A DNA stretch of 64,000 nt from Ralstonia pickettii (GCF_001699815.1 NZ_MCGB01000069.1:1-64000); one strand, 5' to 3'. Positions 29,677 through 39,195 are shown, counted from the first letter of the stretch. Notes: generated from the sequence alone by a model not told the origin. Numbers and translations are program-made.

Positions 29677-30948
29677 ATGTTCCCACTCATGTCCGAGTCC
29701 CTGATCCGCCAGGAAGGCGCGCTGATGATCGAAGGCGTCGCGCTCGACGCGATTGCTGCGCAGTTCGGCACGCCCACCTATGTGTACTCGCGCGCCGCGC
29801 TCACGGCCAACTATCGCGCCTACGCCGCCGCCTGCGAGGGCCGCAACGCGCATGTGCAGTACGCCATGAAAGCCAACTCGAACCTGGCCGTGCTGCAGGT
29901 GTTCGCACAGCTTGGCGCGGGCTTTGACATCGTGTCCGCCGGCGAACTCAAGCGCGTGCTGCGCGCCGGTGCGCCGGCCTCGAAGGTGGTGTTCTCGGGC
30001 GTTGGCAAAAGCGCGGACGAAATGCGCTTCGCGCTGGAAGTCGGCGTGGCGTGCTTCAACGTGGAGTCGATTCCCGAACTGCACCGCCTGAACGATGTGG
30101 CGGCCTCGATGGGCAAGGTCGCGCCCGTGTCGCTGCGCATCAACCCGGACGTCGATGCCAAGACGCACCCGTACATCTCGACGGGTCTGAAGGGCAACAA
30201 GTTTGGCGTGGCGTTTGACGAAGTGCTGCCGACCTACCGCGCGGCCGCCGCGATGCCGAACCTGCACGTGGTCGGCATCGACTGCCATATCGGCTCGCAG
30301 ATCACCGAGGTGTCGCCGTATCTGGATGCGCTGGACAAGGTGCTCGATGTAGTGACGCAGCTGGACGCCGAGGGCATTCACCTGTCGCACATCGATGTGG
30401 GCGGCGGTCTTGGTATCACCTACACGGACGAGACGCCGCCGGACATCACCGCCTTCGCGCGCACACTCCTGGACCGCGTCGAGCAGCGCGGTTTTGGCGA
30501 TCGCACCGTGCTGTTCGAGCCGGGCCGGTCGCTGGTGGGCAACGCCGGCCTGCTGCTCACGCGCGTCGAGTACCTCAAGCCTGGCGCCAGCAAGAACTTC
30601 TGCATCGTCGATGCGGCCATGAATGACCTGGCCCGCCCGGCGATGTACGAGGCGTATCACCACATCGTGCCGGTGCGTGAAAGCCAAAGCGCGCCGGTCG
30701 TCTACGACGTGGTGGGCCCGGTGTGCGAATCCGGCGACTGGCTGGGCCGCGACCGTTCGCTGGCGGTGCAGCCGGGCGACGTGCTCGCGATCCTGTCAGC
30801 CGGCGCGTACGGCTTCACGATGAGCTCAAACTACAACACGCGCAATCGCGCGGCCGAGGTCATCGTCGATGGCGACAAAATCCATCTGGCGCGCGAGCGC
30901 GAGTGCTTTGAAGACCTGATCCGCGGCGAGCATCTGTTCCCGGCGTAA
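29677..30948 (+). CDS. lysA: Diaminopimelate decarboxylase LysA
   Basis: LysA converts meso-diaminopimelate to lysine with PLP. The 423-residue protein is a fold type III PLP enzyme: the PLP Lys lies in HVQYAMKANSNLAVLQ, followed by GAGFDIVSAGELKR, the His/Gly loop VGIDCHIGSQ, the phosphate-binding GGGLGI, and the catalytic Cys region VVGPVCESGDWLGRDR. Two in-frame ATGs (29677 and 29689) are possible, and neither has a strong ribosome-binding site. Confidence 0.97.
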   Translation: MFPLMSESLIRQEGALMIEGVALDAIAAQFGTPTYVYSRAALTANYRAYAAACEGRNAHVQYAMKANSNLAVLQVFAQLGAGFDIVSAGELKRVLRAGAPASKVVFSGVGKSADEMRFALEVGVACFNVESIPELHRLNDVAASMGKVAPVSLRINPDVDAKTHPYISTGLKGNKFGVAFDEVLPTYRAAAAMPNLHVVGIDCHIGSQITEVSPYLDALDKVLDVVTQLDAEGIHLSHIDVGGGLGITYTDETPPDITAFARTLLDRVEQRGFGDRTVLFEPGRSLVGNAGLLLTRVEYLKPGASKNFCIVDAAMNDLARPAMYEAYHHIVPVRESQSAPVVYDVVGPVCESGDWLGRDRSLAVQPGDVLAILSAGAYGFTMSSNYNTRNRAAEVIVDGDKIHLARERECFEDLIRGEHLFPA

Positions 30949-30963
30949 GCCCGCATCGCAAAG

Positions 30964-30996
30964 AAAAAGCCGACGCGCCAACGTCGGCTTTTTTTG
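30964..30996. terminator. Bidirectional terminator between lysA and msrQ
   Basis: An AAAAGCCGACG / CGTCGGCTTTT hairpin with a seven-base loop is flanked by an A run and a T run, serving lysA (plus) and msrQ (minus). Confidence 0.9.
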
Positions 30997-31009
30997 GGCG
31001 CGATCGGCA

Positions 31010-31666
31010 TCAATCGCGGGCTGGCATCACGGCCCCGGTCATCGCACTGCGCTGCGAGCGCCATGCCCACCACACCCGCAGGCCCAGCAGCACCGCCATC
31101 ACTGCGGCGTAGATCGACACCTCGGCAAAGTCATGCTTGCCGGCCTTGTGCCACCAGTAATGCAGGATGCCCAGCACGCCCGTCACGTAGACAAGCCGGT
31201 GCAGCCACTGCCAGCGCTTGCCACCCAGGCGGCGCACCATCGCGTTGGTCGACGTGGCGGCCAGCGGAATCATCAGCACGAACGCCGCAAAGCCAACGGT
31301 GATGAAGGGCCGCTTGACGATGTCCTTGAGCATCGACGCCGGATCGAGCCCGCGGTCCACCAGTAACCAGATCAGGAAGTGGATCGCGCCGTAGAAGAAC
31401 GTGTACAGCCCGAGCATGCGGCGAAGCCGGATCAACCAGTTCATGCCCGTGATGCGGCGCAGCGGCGTGATGGCTAGCGTGCAGCAGAGCAGCACCAGCG
31501 TCCACGTACCGGTCGAGCGCGTGACGAACTCCAGAGGATTGGCCCCGAACTGGTCTGTCGCGCCCAGGAAGACGATGCGCAGGAAGGGCAGCAGCGCCAC
31601 GATCCATACGATCGCCTTCACCACACGCAATGGCTTGGGCGGCAACATCGGCGGCAGCAGTGTCAT
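31010..31666 (-). CDS. msrQ: Heme-binding membrane subunit MsrQ
   Basis: MsrQ is a six-helix, heme b-containing inner-membrane protein of the ferric-reductase-like family that passes electrons to periplasmic MsrP for methionine sulfoxide repair. The 218-residue protein shows several membrane segments, with His in FFYGAIHFLIWLLVD, WQWLHRLVYVTGVLGILHYW and the preceding LAITPLRRITG. I chose the ATG of MTLLPPM at 31666, eight bases after the msrP stop, with TGAGG upstream. Confidence 0.95.
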   Translation of the reverse strand: MTLLPPMLPPKPLRVVKAIVWIVALLPFLRIVFLGATDQFGANPLEFVTRSTGTWTLVLLCCTLAITPLRRITGMNWLIRLRRMLGLYTFFYGAIHFLIWLLVDRGLDPASMLKDIVKRPFITVGFAAFVLMIPLAATSTNAMVRRLGGKRWQWLHRLVYVTGVLGILHYWWHKAGKHDFAEVSIYAAVMAVLLGLRVWWAWRSQRSAMTGAVMPARD

Positions 31667-31673
31667 GTCGGCC

Positions 31674-32669
31674 TCAGAAATTTTTGCGCAGGTCCATGCC
31701 GGCATACAGCGGGGCCACCTGGTCGTAACCGTTGAACATCAGCGTCTTGCGCTTGGGCGCGAACAGGCCGCCGAAACCGCCTTTGTCCTCGCCGATGCGG
31801 CGTTCGGTGGCCTGGCTCCAGCGCGGATGGTCCACGGTCGGGTTCACGTTGGAATAGAAGCCGTATTCATTGGCCGCGGCAATGTTCCAGCTCGTCGGCG
31901 GCTGCTTCTCGACAAAGCGGATCTTGACGATGGACTTTGCGCTCTTGAAGCCGTACTTCCACGGCACGATCACCCGCACGGGCGCACCGTTCTGGTTTGG
32001 CAGCACCTGGCCGTAGAGGCCGAAGGTGAGCAGCGCCAACGGGTGCATCGCCTCGTCCAGACGCAGGCCTTCGCTGTACGGCCACTCCAGCACGGGGCTG
32101 CTGATGCCGGGCATCTGGCGCTTGTCGGCCAGCGAGATGAACTGGATGTACTTGGCGCCGCCCTGGGGCTCCACCCGCTTGATCAACTCGGCCAACGGGA
32201 AGCCCACCCACGGAATCACCATCGACCAGCCCTCGACGCAACGCAGGCGATAGACGCGCTCTTCCATCGGCGCGAGCTTCATCAGGTCGTCCAGGTCGTA
32301 GGTTTTGGGCGTTTTCACCAAACCTTCCACGCTGACTTGCCACGGGTGCGGGCGCAGCGTGCCGGCATAGCGCGCCGGGTCGGCCTTGTCGGTGCCGAAT
32401 TCGTAGAAGTTGTTGTACGTGGTGACTTGGTCGTACGGGGTGGCCTTCTCCACGGTTGTGTACGCCGGATTGGGCTTGCCTGCCAATTTGGCCAGCGGCG
32501 GGTTGGCAGCGAAGGCCTCGCGCGCCGCCCATGGTGCCAGCGTTGCGCCGGCGGCGCCCATGGCGGCAGCGGCCAAGATGCGACGGCGCTGCTCGAAGAT
32601 GTGCTGCGGTGTGATCTCGCTGGCGGGAATGTCATCGCCATGCAGCCAGCGGTCGGTCTTGATCAGCAT
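31674..32669 (-). CDS. msrP: Periplasmic methionine sulfoxide reductase catalytic subunit MsrP
   Basis: MsrP is a molybdopterin enzyme that reduces oxidised methionine in periplasmic proteins, notably after hypochlorite stress. The 331-residue precursor has a Tat-type signal ([20 protein letters not shown]). The oxidoreductase molybdopterin-binding domain carries the molybdenum-ligand Cys in [40 protein letters not shown] is typical of the family. It lies 96 bases downstream of an anti-sigma gene and is followed by msrQ. Confidence 0.96.
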   Translation of the reverse strand: MLIKTDRWLHGDDIPASEITPQHIFEQRRRILAAAAMGAAGATLAPWAAREAFAANPPLAKLAGKPNPAYTTVEKATPYDQVTTYNNFYEFGTDKADPARYAGTLRPHPWQVSVEGLVKTPKTYDLDDLMKLAPMEERVYRLRCVEGWSMVIPWVGFPLAELIKRVEPQGGAKYIQFISLADKRQMPGISSPVLEWPYSEGLRLDEAMHPLALLTFGLYGQVLPNQNGAPVRVIVPWKYGFKSAKSIVKIRFVEKQPPTSWNIAAANEYGFYSNVNPTVDHPRWSQATERRIGEDKGGFGGLFAPKRKTLMFNGYDQVAPLYAGMDLRKNF

Positions 32670-32765
32670 GATTCGTGGTCCTCGTTGTGCGGGAACGCTG
32701 TCCCATGTGCGTTGGTCGTGCTCGCGCTGTCGACCTGACAGCGCGCGGCAAAAAATGATGTGGCG

Positions 32766-33626
32766 CTATTCCTTGCGGGGCGCTGGCCCGGTGAATTCGC
32801 TGTACTGCCGATAGACGGCTTGCGCCACTTCCAGTAACTGCGTCCGCCCCAGCGGGCCGGCGACCGCAAACCCGAGGCCGTGATCCGCCCAGTAGAACGC
32901 CATCGGCGGCGGATGATCGACCGCCGGATGAATCGCTTGCAGCACACGGTTGTCGGGCGCGAGCGTCTCCAGCCGGAAGCCGGTATCGCGGTTGTTTGGC
33001 ATGCGCCGCAACTGTACGGAGATACGCGTGCCCCCGGGGCCCTCGTACATCAGCATGGCCGTCGGCGCATCTGCCACCACCGTCTGGCGCCCGCCGATGA
33101 GCCGGTAGCCCAGCGATGTCAGATCAGGCACGTGCAGCTGTGCGTCGAGCCGACGCGACAACCATGTGACCAGATGCGCCTCCTCGTCGGCCGGCACTTC
33201 CACGATGTGTTTCGACTCCGGAGAAAAGACGACGTGCGATACGAGTGCATCGTTGGCGAACCGTTGCATGGGCATGGTGCGCTCAACGGCACCTCGACTC
33301 AGCCAGCCGGCCCCGGACCCGACGGCTAGGCACGCCACACTCAGCGCCACCACGCTCCATCCGCGCATGGCGCCAAAGCCGCTGGCCGTGGGGCGACGTG
33401 CTACCGCAAGGATCGCTGCCGGAATGCGACGCTGCGGCACCGGTTCGTTCAGCAGCGGATCGAGCGCGCGGTGCAATTGCGCATCCGTCTCGCGCCAAGC
33501 CGCAACTTCAGCCGCGGCGCCGGGGTGCGCGGCAAGATAGGCCTCCACGGCAGCACGGCGCGCCGCGGGCAAGCGGCCGTCGGCATACGCATGGAGTTCG
33601 TCGATATGAATGGAATTGGAGGACAT
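32766..33626 (-). CDS. Transmembrane anti-sigma factor
   Basis: The 286-residue protein begins with SIHIDELHAYADGRLPAARR, the N-terminal helix pattern of anti-sigma domains that clamp ECF sigma factors. It lacks the zinc-binding Cys pair of the ZAS subtype. One membrane segment (about residues 84-107, WSVVALSVACLAVGSGAGWL) leads to a periplasmic domain of about 180 residues with TSLGYRLIGGRQTVV and GFAVAGPLGRTQL, as in anti-sigma factors of the YP_ group. It follows the sigma gene by eight bases, so it is the likely partner of that sigma factor. Confidence 0.88.
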   Translation of the reverse strand: MSSNSIHIDELHAYADGRLPAARRAAVEAYLAAHPGAAAEVAAWRETDAQLHRALDPLLNEPVPQRRIPAAILAVARRPTASGFGAMRGWSVVALSVACLAVGSGAGWLSRGAVERTMPMQRFANDALVSHVVFSPESKHIVEVPADEEAHLVTWLSRRLDAQLHVPDLTSLGYRLIGGRQTVVADAPTAMLMYEGPGGTRISVQLRRMPNNRDTGFRLETLAPDNRVLQAIHPAVDHPPPMAFYWADHGLGFAVAGPLGRTQLLEVAQAVYRQYSEFTGPAPRKE

Positions 33627-33634
33627 GGCGAGCC

Positions 33635-34207
33635 TCACTTCACGCGGTGCAGCGTTGCGCTGCCGCCATCGCCGGATGCCGCAAATGCAGCCGATGCGGC
33701 TGGCGCCCCGTCGAGCGCCGCGCGCATCCGCTCACGCGCCCGCGACAGCCGCGACATCACCGTGCCGATCGGCACGCCCAGCACATCGGCGGCTTCCTTG
33801 TAGGCGAACTGCTCCAGGCCGACGAGTAGCAATACCGCGCGCTGATCTTCTGGCAGCGTCGCCAGCGCGCGCAGCAGATCGCGGCGCAAACCGGGGTCGT
33901 CATCGACGGGAATCTCGGGGGGCGCATCGCTCAGCTCGATTCGGTCGGGCCTGCGCACGGCGTTGAGGTGGAGCCGATGCATGATGGTGAGCAGCCAGGC
34001 AAACAATCCGTCGCCCTCGCCTTTCGCGCCGATCTGGCCGAGCGGGCCCAGCCTGGGTCGCAACTGGAAGCGCCAGCGATAACGCCAGGCACGTTCCAGC
34101 GTGTCCTGGACGAGGTCGTCGGCGCGGCTGGCGTCACGCACGAGCCCGCGCGCGTGCCGGCGCAGGCGTGGCGTGAGCGCAATCAGCCGGCTGGCCAGAT
34201 CGGACAT
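33635..34207 (-). CDS. ECF-type RNA polymerase sigma factor
   Basis: The 190-residue protein has sigma-70 region 2 (RRHARGLVRDASRADDLVQD then TLERAWRY) and region 4 (LATLPEDQRAVLLLVGLEQF, AYKEAADVLGVPIGTVMSRLSRARERMRA), with no region 3, so it is an ECF sigma factor. The adjacent membrane anti-sigma gene fits this. The ECF subgroup is not certain. The order sigma, anti-sigma, msrP, msrQ on one strand suggests they are co-expressed. Confidence 0.93.
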   Translation of the reverse strand: MSDLASRLIALTPRLRRHARGLVRDASRADDLVQDTLERAWRYRWRFQLRPRLGPLGQIGAKGEGDGLFAWLLTIMHRLHLNAVRRPDRIELSDAPPEIPVDDDPGLRRDLLRALATLPEDQRAVLLLVGLEQFAYKEAADVLGVPIGTVMSRLSRARERMRAALDGAPAASAAFAASGDGGSATLHRVK

Positions 34208-34232
34208 AGGGGCGCGAGCGAGGGCGGCGTGC

Positions 34233-34661
34233 TTACGGCTTGGCGACGTGCCAAACGTTCATGAAGCCGTCGCCAGTCTGGTCGCCCGGCATCTTGTCCT
34301 TGGTCCAGAGGTAGAGCGGCTTGCCACGATAGGCCCACTGCTTCTTGCCATCGTCGCGCGTGATGATCGTGTAGTCGCCAGACGGCTTGTCGGCGTCATT
34401 GGCGGCCAGCGGCGGCCAGTTCTCGGCGCACTTGCCGTTGCAGGCGCTCTTGCCGGCCGTGGCGTCACGGTCAAACATGTAGAGCGCCATGCCGTGTTGA
34501 TCCGTCAGCGTGCCGTTGGTCACCTTGACGGCCGACGGCGTGGACGAGGCTCCCATGCCCATGCCGCTGCAGCCGGCCACACCGAATGCGGCGAGCAGCG
34601 CGGCGCTGGCCAGCGCGGTGCGCGGATTGAACCATTTCTGGGAAGCTGCGGACTGGCTCAT
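34233..34661 (-). CDS. Small lipoprotein with COG4315-type repeats
   Basis: The 142-residue protein has a lipoprotein signal with lipobox GVAGC (Cys near residue 31). It contains two copies of the secreted repeat of unknown function, seen as LTDQHGMALYMFDRDATAG with CNGKCAENWPPL, and WAYRGKPLYLWTKDKMPGDQ with GFMNVWHV. Function is unknown. It lies 25 bases upstream of the sigma gene on the same strand, so it may be part of the same regulon. Confidence 0.85.
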   Translation of the reverse strand: MSQSAASQKWFNPRTALASAALLAAFGVAGCSGMGMGASSTPSAVKVTNGTLTDQHGMALYMFDRDATAGKSACNGKCAENWPPLAANDADKPSGDYTIITRDDGKKQWAYRGKPLYLWTKDKMPGDQTGDGFMNVWHVAKP

Positions 34662-34767
34662 CTTGTTCTCCTTGGATGGAGAGGCGCGCCGATCGCGCCC
34701 TCACTGAGCAGTAAACACGCTAGGCGCGTCTTTATTCCAGTCCGCTGAGTTTTTTGTGACTGACGGC

Positions 34768-35955
34768 TTACAGCTCGCCGTAACTGTGCAGGCCCGAGAG
34801 GAACATGTTCACGCCAAGGAAGGCGAACGTCGTCACCAAGAGGCCAATCAGGGCCCACCAGGCCGCCATGCGGCCACGCAGCCCCTTCATCAGGCGCATG
34901 TGCAGCCACGCGGCGTAGTTCAGCCAAACGATCAGCGCCCAGGTTTCCTTCGGATCCCAGCTCCAGTAGCCGCCCCATGCGTCAGCCGCCCACAGCGCCC
35001 CGAGAATCGTGGCGATGGTGAAGAATGCAAAGCCGACGGTGATGGCCTTGTACATCACGTCGTCCAGCACTTCGAGCGACGGGAGGCGATCGGCCAGCAC
35101 GCCCCGCTCCTTCAGCAGATAAGCCGCACCGACCATGGCCGACAGGGCGAACGTGCCGTAGCCGATGAAATTGGCCGGTACGTGGATCTTCATCCACCAG
35201 CTCTGCAATGCCGGCACCAGCGGCTGGATCTCCTGCGCGCCGCGCGACACCGTGTACCACAGCAGAAAGCCCACCGCCGCCGACACCACCAGCATCACGA
35301 AGGGGCCCAGCGCGCGCGTCTTGTAACGCTGCTCGTAGTACAGATAGAAGAGCGAGGTGATCAACGTAAAGAGGATGAACACCTCGTACAGATTCGAGAT
35401 GGGGATGTGACCAATGTCTGCGCCGACCAGGTACGACTCGTACCATCGCACCAACATGCCGGTCAGGCCCAGCACCACCGCTGCCCAGCACAGCTTGCTG
35501 CCGATGGCCCCGCCCGCTTCCCAGCGCAGCGCCAGCCCGGTCCAGAAAAACAGCGTGGACAGGAAGATCAGCGCGCTCATCCAGAGGATGGCCGACTGGC
35601 TGGCAAGGAAATACTTGAGGAAGAAGGCATGCTCAGCGCGGGCGAGATCCGGGCCGTTGGCACCGGCGTACTGTGAGATACCGAACAGCGACAACACGGC
35701 GATGCCGATCATCAGTACGCGCACCGGCTTCCAAGTCCAGCCAAGCCATGCGAAGGCGGGCACGGCGGCAACGAGAATGCCGCGCTCGTAGCCGTCCATG
35801 TAGGCGCCGTAGCGCGAGAAGGCGTAACCGGCGCCGGCGGCCAGCATTGCAGCAAACAGCCAGTCAAACCAGCCCAGGCGGCGGAAATACGACGGACGCT
35901 TCAGCGCACCCAGATCAGCGCTCGCCACGGTCGTTTGGGGATTGGTCGCTTCCAT
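34768..35955 (-). CDS. ccsB: Cytochrome c biogenesis protein CcsB (ResC/CcsA-like)
   Basis: This is the heme-handling membrane subunit of the System II cytochrome c synthase. The 395-residue protein has about eight membrane segments and the WWD-type heme loop WGGYWSWDPKETWALIVWL near residue 320. Flanking His residues lie in AAWLHMRLMKG and LVRWYESY-type regions. I chose the ATG of MEATNPQTT at 35955, seven bases past the resB stop. With ResB it forms the complex that attaches heme to apocytochromes outside the cytoplasm. Confidence 0.95.
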   Translation of the reverse strand: MEATNPQTTVASADLGALKRPSYFRRLGWFDWLFAAMLAAGAGYAFSRYGAYMDGYERGILVAAVPAFAWLGWTWKPVRVLMIGIAVLSLFGISQYAGANGPDLARAEHAFFLKYFLASQSAILWMSALIFLSTLFFWTGLALRWEAGGAIGSKLCWAAVVLGLTGMLVRWYESYLVGADIGHIPISNLYEVFILFTLITSLFYLYYEQRYKTRALGPFVMLVVSAAVGFLLWYTVSRGAQEIQPLVPALQSWWMKIHVPANFIGYGTFALSAMVGAAYLLKERGVLADRLPSLEVLDDVMYKAITVGFAFFTIATILGALWAADAWGGYWSWDPKETWALIVWLNYAAWLHMRLMKGLRGRMAAWWALIGLLVTTFAFLGVNMFLSGLHSYGEL

Positions 35956-35962
35956 CACCTGC

Positions 35963-38167
35963 TCACTTCGTTGGTTTGGGGTCGACGCTCGCTGCACTGG
36001 CGGCATCGGGGGCGGCTTGGGCACCTGCCGCGGCGCGGATATCGTGCTTGAGGCGCTCGAACTCGCGGTCGAAGTCAAGCGTGCGGCGCATGGTCGACAT
36101 GGCGGTCAGCACATGTGCGCCGGAGGCGCTTTCGTTGGCCGGACCGGATTGCGGTCGGATCCACAGCCACCAGCGGCGCTCTCGCACGTAGAACATCGAA
36201 AACACGCCCAGCACCAGCAGCAGCGACCCAAGATACACGATGTTTTTGCCCGGCGCACGTGTGAGCTGGAACACGCTGGCCTGCACCTGCTGGAAGTCGG
36301 TCAGCTGCAGATATACGGGTGCGCCGTAGAAGACGTTGTCCGACAGCGCGTTGATGGCGCTCTGCAACCACTGGCTGCTGGCCGCATCCACCGTGGGTGC
36401 AGGCAGGCCATCCTGTGCGCGGGCCAGTTGCCACAGTTCCCACATGGAGCTGTTGATGATTTTCATCAGCACATCGGCCGCCTTCTCACGCTCACCCTCA
36501 GGCACCGATTTCTGCAAGAACGTGGCGACTGCGGCAAAGCCGCCCTGTGCACCGGCGGTACCGTCCTTGACATCGGCAGCGCCGGCAAAGAGGTCGAGCG
36601 CGCGACGAGCGCTTTCCATCAACTGGTTGCGCAGTTCCGCGCGCTGCTCGCCGGGCATGGAGAGCAGCGCAAACCGGCGCGCTGCCTCGCCGCGCATCGC
36701 TGGATTCTGCAGCGCGGCGCGCAGGCGCATCCAGTCGGCGACGGTGCCTTGCGCATCGGCGGGAATGCGCAGATAGCGGAACGGCTCGTCCGGCTGCGAG
36801 CGCATGCCGGCCAGGAACACCGATTGCCCGTCCAGCGTGACGGGCAGCATGTAGTTGCTGAACTCGTGTGCCTGGCCGTTGGCGTCGCGCAGCTTGTACT
36901 GCACGGAGGGGCCGACGTTGCGCAGATCGCGGTCGCGCGTCATCTTGGTGACGTTGCCAAGCTCCGCGCGCAGACCATTTTCCGCACCGCCCCTCTTGCC
37001 GACACCGCGTGCGTCCTGCTTGCCCGAGGCGTCCGTCACCGTTTCGACATTCATCAGGCGGAAGTCGGAGAACTCGACCGTGTAGTCGCCGCTCTTGCCG
37101 GTGAGCTTCGAGCTTTCGCCCACGACGCCCGACATGTCGAACGTCTTGGCGTTGTCACCGTGCATCGGGTAGCCGGTCAGCTTGAGCTTCGAGCCGCCAT
37201 CTTCAAAGCTCGACTGGTAGATCGCCACGCCGTCATACACGAACGGCTTGTTCACCTCCACGCGCGCAGCGGTCTGCTTGCCGGTGCGGCGGTCAGTCAC
37301 GACGATGTCGCTGGCGAACAGCTTGGGCATGCCGGTCGAGTAATGCTCGACGGTGAACTTCTTGAGCGTGATCATGAACGGCAGGTCCTGGATCAGCGCG
37401 CCATCGGCAATGTTCAGGATCGCCGTGCTGACCGTCGAACCTTCCGGCACGAAGGCGTTGCCGCGGAACCCCGGGTTCGATGTCGACAGCCGATGCTCCG
37501 GGCCGATGTCGCTGATGACCGCGTTGCCCTTGATGGGCGACTTGCCACCAAACCACATCTGCGCGCGGATCATCATGTCGCCATCCAGCAAGCCGCCGAT
37601 GCAGATCACGACGATGGCCGTGTGCGCCAGGATGTAGCCGATCTTGTTGCCCGCTCCCGCCTTTGCCGCGATGAGCGTCGCTCCACCCTCGCGCGCGAAC
37701 GCCTTGATGCGGAAACCTCGGTTCTGCGCAAGCGCGGCCAAGCGTGCCGTCACGGTGGCGGTATCGGCGCGGGAATCAAATTCGTCCCGGTGATGGAACG
37801 CGCGCAGACTGCCTTCGCGCACGTTCTCGCGCCAGGCGCGCATGTCGGCCAGCATCTTGGGCGCATTGCGCACGATGCACAGCGAGGTCGACACCACCAG
37901 GAACGCCAGGATCAGCAGAAACCACCACGCGCTATAGACGGTCGGCAGCGTCAGCGATCGGAATACGTCGGCCCAGAACGGCCCGAATTGGTTGACGTAG
38001 TTCGGATACGGATCGTTCTGCTTGAGCACCGTGCCGATCACGCTGGCAATGGCGATCACCGTCAGCAGGCTGATCGCAAAGCGCATCGACGACAGCAACT
38101 CGACCGTTTCGCGCAACGCGCGACGACGGGAGCGGATCTGGACGCCGGAAGTGGAGACCGAAGACAT
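35963..38167 (-). CDS. resB: Cytochrome c biogenesis protein ResB (Ccs1)
   Basis: ResB is the large partner of CcsB in System II cytochrome c maturation. The 734-residue protein has N-terminal membrane segments (MRFAISLLTVIAIASVIGTV and WWFLLILAFLVVSTSLCIV), a third at KIGYILAHTAIVVICIGGLL, a large periplasmic domain and a last membrane segment near NIVYLGSLLLVLGVFSMFYV. I chose the ATG at 38167; the frame extends seven codons to a TTG. It lies downstream of the cytochrome c4 gene, a natural substrate. Confidence 0.95.
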   Translation of the reverse strand: MSSVSTSGVQIRSRRRALRETVELLSSMRFAISLLTVIAIASVIGTVLKQNDPYPNYVNQFGPFWADVFRSLTLPTVYSAWWFLLILAFLVVSTSLCIVRNAPKMLADMRAWRENVREGSLRAFHHRDEFDSRADTATVTARLAALAQNRGFRIKAFAREGGATLIAAKAGAGNKIGYILAHTAIVVICIGGLLDGDMMIRAQMWFGGKSPIKGNAVISDIGPEHRLSTSNPGFRGNAFVPEGSTVSTAILNIADGALIQDLPFMITLKKFTVEHYSTGMPKLFASDIVVTDRRTGKQTAARVEVNKPFVYDGVAIYQSSFEDGGSKLKLTGYPMHGDNAKTFDMSGVVGESSKLTGKSGDYTVEFSDFRLMNVETVTDASGKQDARGVGKRGGAENGLRAELGNVTKMTRDRDLRNVGPSVQYKLRDANGQAHEFSNYMLPVTLDGQSVFLAGMRSQPDEPFRYLRIPADAQGTVADWMRLRAALQNPAMRGEAARRFALLSMPGEQRAELRNQLMESARRALDLFAGAADVKDGTAGAQGGFAAVATFLQKSVPEGEREKAADVLMKIINSSMWELWQLARAQDGLPAPTVDAASSQWLQSAINALSDNVFYGAPVYLQLTDFQQVQASVFQLTRAPGKNIVYLGSLLLVLGVFSMFYVRERRWWLWIRPQSGPANESASGAHVLTAMSTMRRTLDFDREFERLKHDIRAAAGAQAAPDAASAASVDPKPTK

Positions 38168-38186
38168 GCGGGGAAAAAACCTGTTC

Positions 38187-38232
38187 AAAAACGAAAACAG
38201 GGTGGCGATGCCAGGCGCATTGCCACCCTGTT
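38187..38232 (-). terminator. Rho-independent terminator after the cytochrome c4 gene
   Basis: A perfect 11-bp stem (AACAGGGTGGC / GCCACCCTGTT at 38196-38206 and 38222-38232) is followed on the minus strand by TTTTCGTTTTTG. It lies between the cytochrome gene and resB, so resB-ccsB may depend on read-through or their own promoter. Confidence 0.85.
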
Positions 38233-38279
38233 CTTCTTGTTGATTGTGCGACTGTCACATGACAGCCGGGTGCGGCAGA

Positions 38280-38939
38280 TTAGCGCAGGCCGGCAATGTA
38301 GTCGGCCACCGCCTTGATCTGCTGGGCCGTCATGCGACCGGCCAGGTCGTGCATCTGTACGCTGTTCTTGCGGGTGCCGCTCTGGAAGGCAACCAGTTGA
38401 GCTTCAGTGTATTCAGAGAACTGACCCGCGATACGCGGATACTGCGCCGGGATGCCAGCACCCGTCGGGCCGTGACAGCCCGCGCACGCTGCGATACCGC
38501 GCTTGGCGTCCCCGCCACGATACAGCTTCTGGCCCAGTTCGATCGTGTCCTTGCTCTTGGCCGAACCCGGCTTCCAAGCCGGCTGCTTGCCCAGGTAGGC
38601 GCCGATGTCCTTCATGTCCTGATCCGACAGCGCACTGGCGTACAGCGACATGACCGGGTTGTTGCGATCAGTCTTTGCCTTGAAATCCTTCAGCTGCTTT
38701 TCGACGTATTCGGCGTGCTGGCCGGCCAGCTTCGGGTTGACGTTCATGGCGCTGTTGCCGCCTGCGCCGTGACAACTGGTACACGCGGGCACGCCATTGG
38801 CCGGCACACCGTTGTTGAAGATCGTTTCGCCGCGCGCGGCGTCGGCCTTGGCGACTTTTTGCTCTTCGGCATGGGCCATGGAGAAGACCGATGCCAGGGA
38901 CAGCGCTGCGACAGCAAAAACGTTCGCTATGCGGTTCAT
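38280..38939 (-). CDS. Diheme cytochrome c4
   Basis: The 219-residue precursor has a Sec signal peptide (cleavage after SMAHA) and two class I cytochrome c domains, each with a CxxCH site: CTSCHGAGG and CACHG-type CAGCHGPTGAG. Met ligands are likely in NPVMSLYASALSDQDMK and SVQMHDLAGRMTAQQ. This is the c4 type, a periplasmic electron carrier to terminal oxidases. I chose the ATG at 38939, preceded by AAGGTG. It is divergent from engB. Confidence 0.94.
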   Translation of the reverse strand: MNRIANVFAVAALSLASVFSMAHAEEQKVAKADAARGETIFNNGVPANGVPACTSCHGAGGNSAMNVNPKLAGQHAEYVEKQLKDFKAKTDRNNPVMSLYASALSDQDMKDIGAYLGKQPAWKPGSAKSKDTIELGQKLYRGGDAKRGIAACAGCHGPTGAGIPAQYPRIAGQFSEYTEAQLVAFQSGTRKNSVQMHDLAGRMTAQQIKAVADYIAGLR

Positions 38940-39110
38940 TCGCACACCTTGTTTAGATTGTTTTCGAATGCTGCGTGCGCCGCCCAACGCGGGACCCTGC
39001 GGCGCCGGGCATCCCCTTCTCCTCGAGCCAGACCAGCGCATGAAAACGGACCGGCCCGGGCCTCGGGGCGGTCCTGCGACGGATCTGGTGGGGACGTCCG
39101 TAAACCGGCG

Positions 39111-39122
39111 TATTGTACAATA
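39111..39122. promoter_or_regulatory. Palindromic 12-mer with a TACAAT on each strand
   Basis: TATTGTACAATA is fully self-complementary and lies in the divergent region between cytochrome c4 (minus) and engB (plus). Each strand reads TACAAT, so it could be a shared -10 or an operator. Confidence 0.35.
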
Positions 39123-39195
39123 ACACCTCTGCAATGCGACCTCGCGGCGCAGCAACCACGCAGTTCTGAACTGCAGTTTACAGGTACTGCCGCGC

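Noticed and set aside
35942-38317. 791-residue open frame antisense to resB and ccsB
   Set aside because: Opposite two well-supported genes and without motifs; GC-rich shadow.
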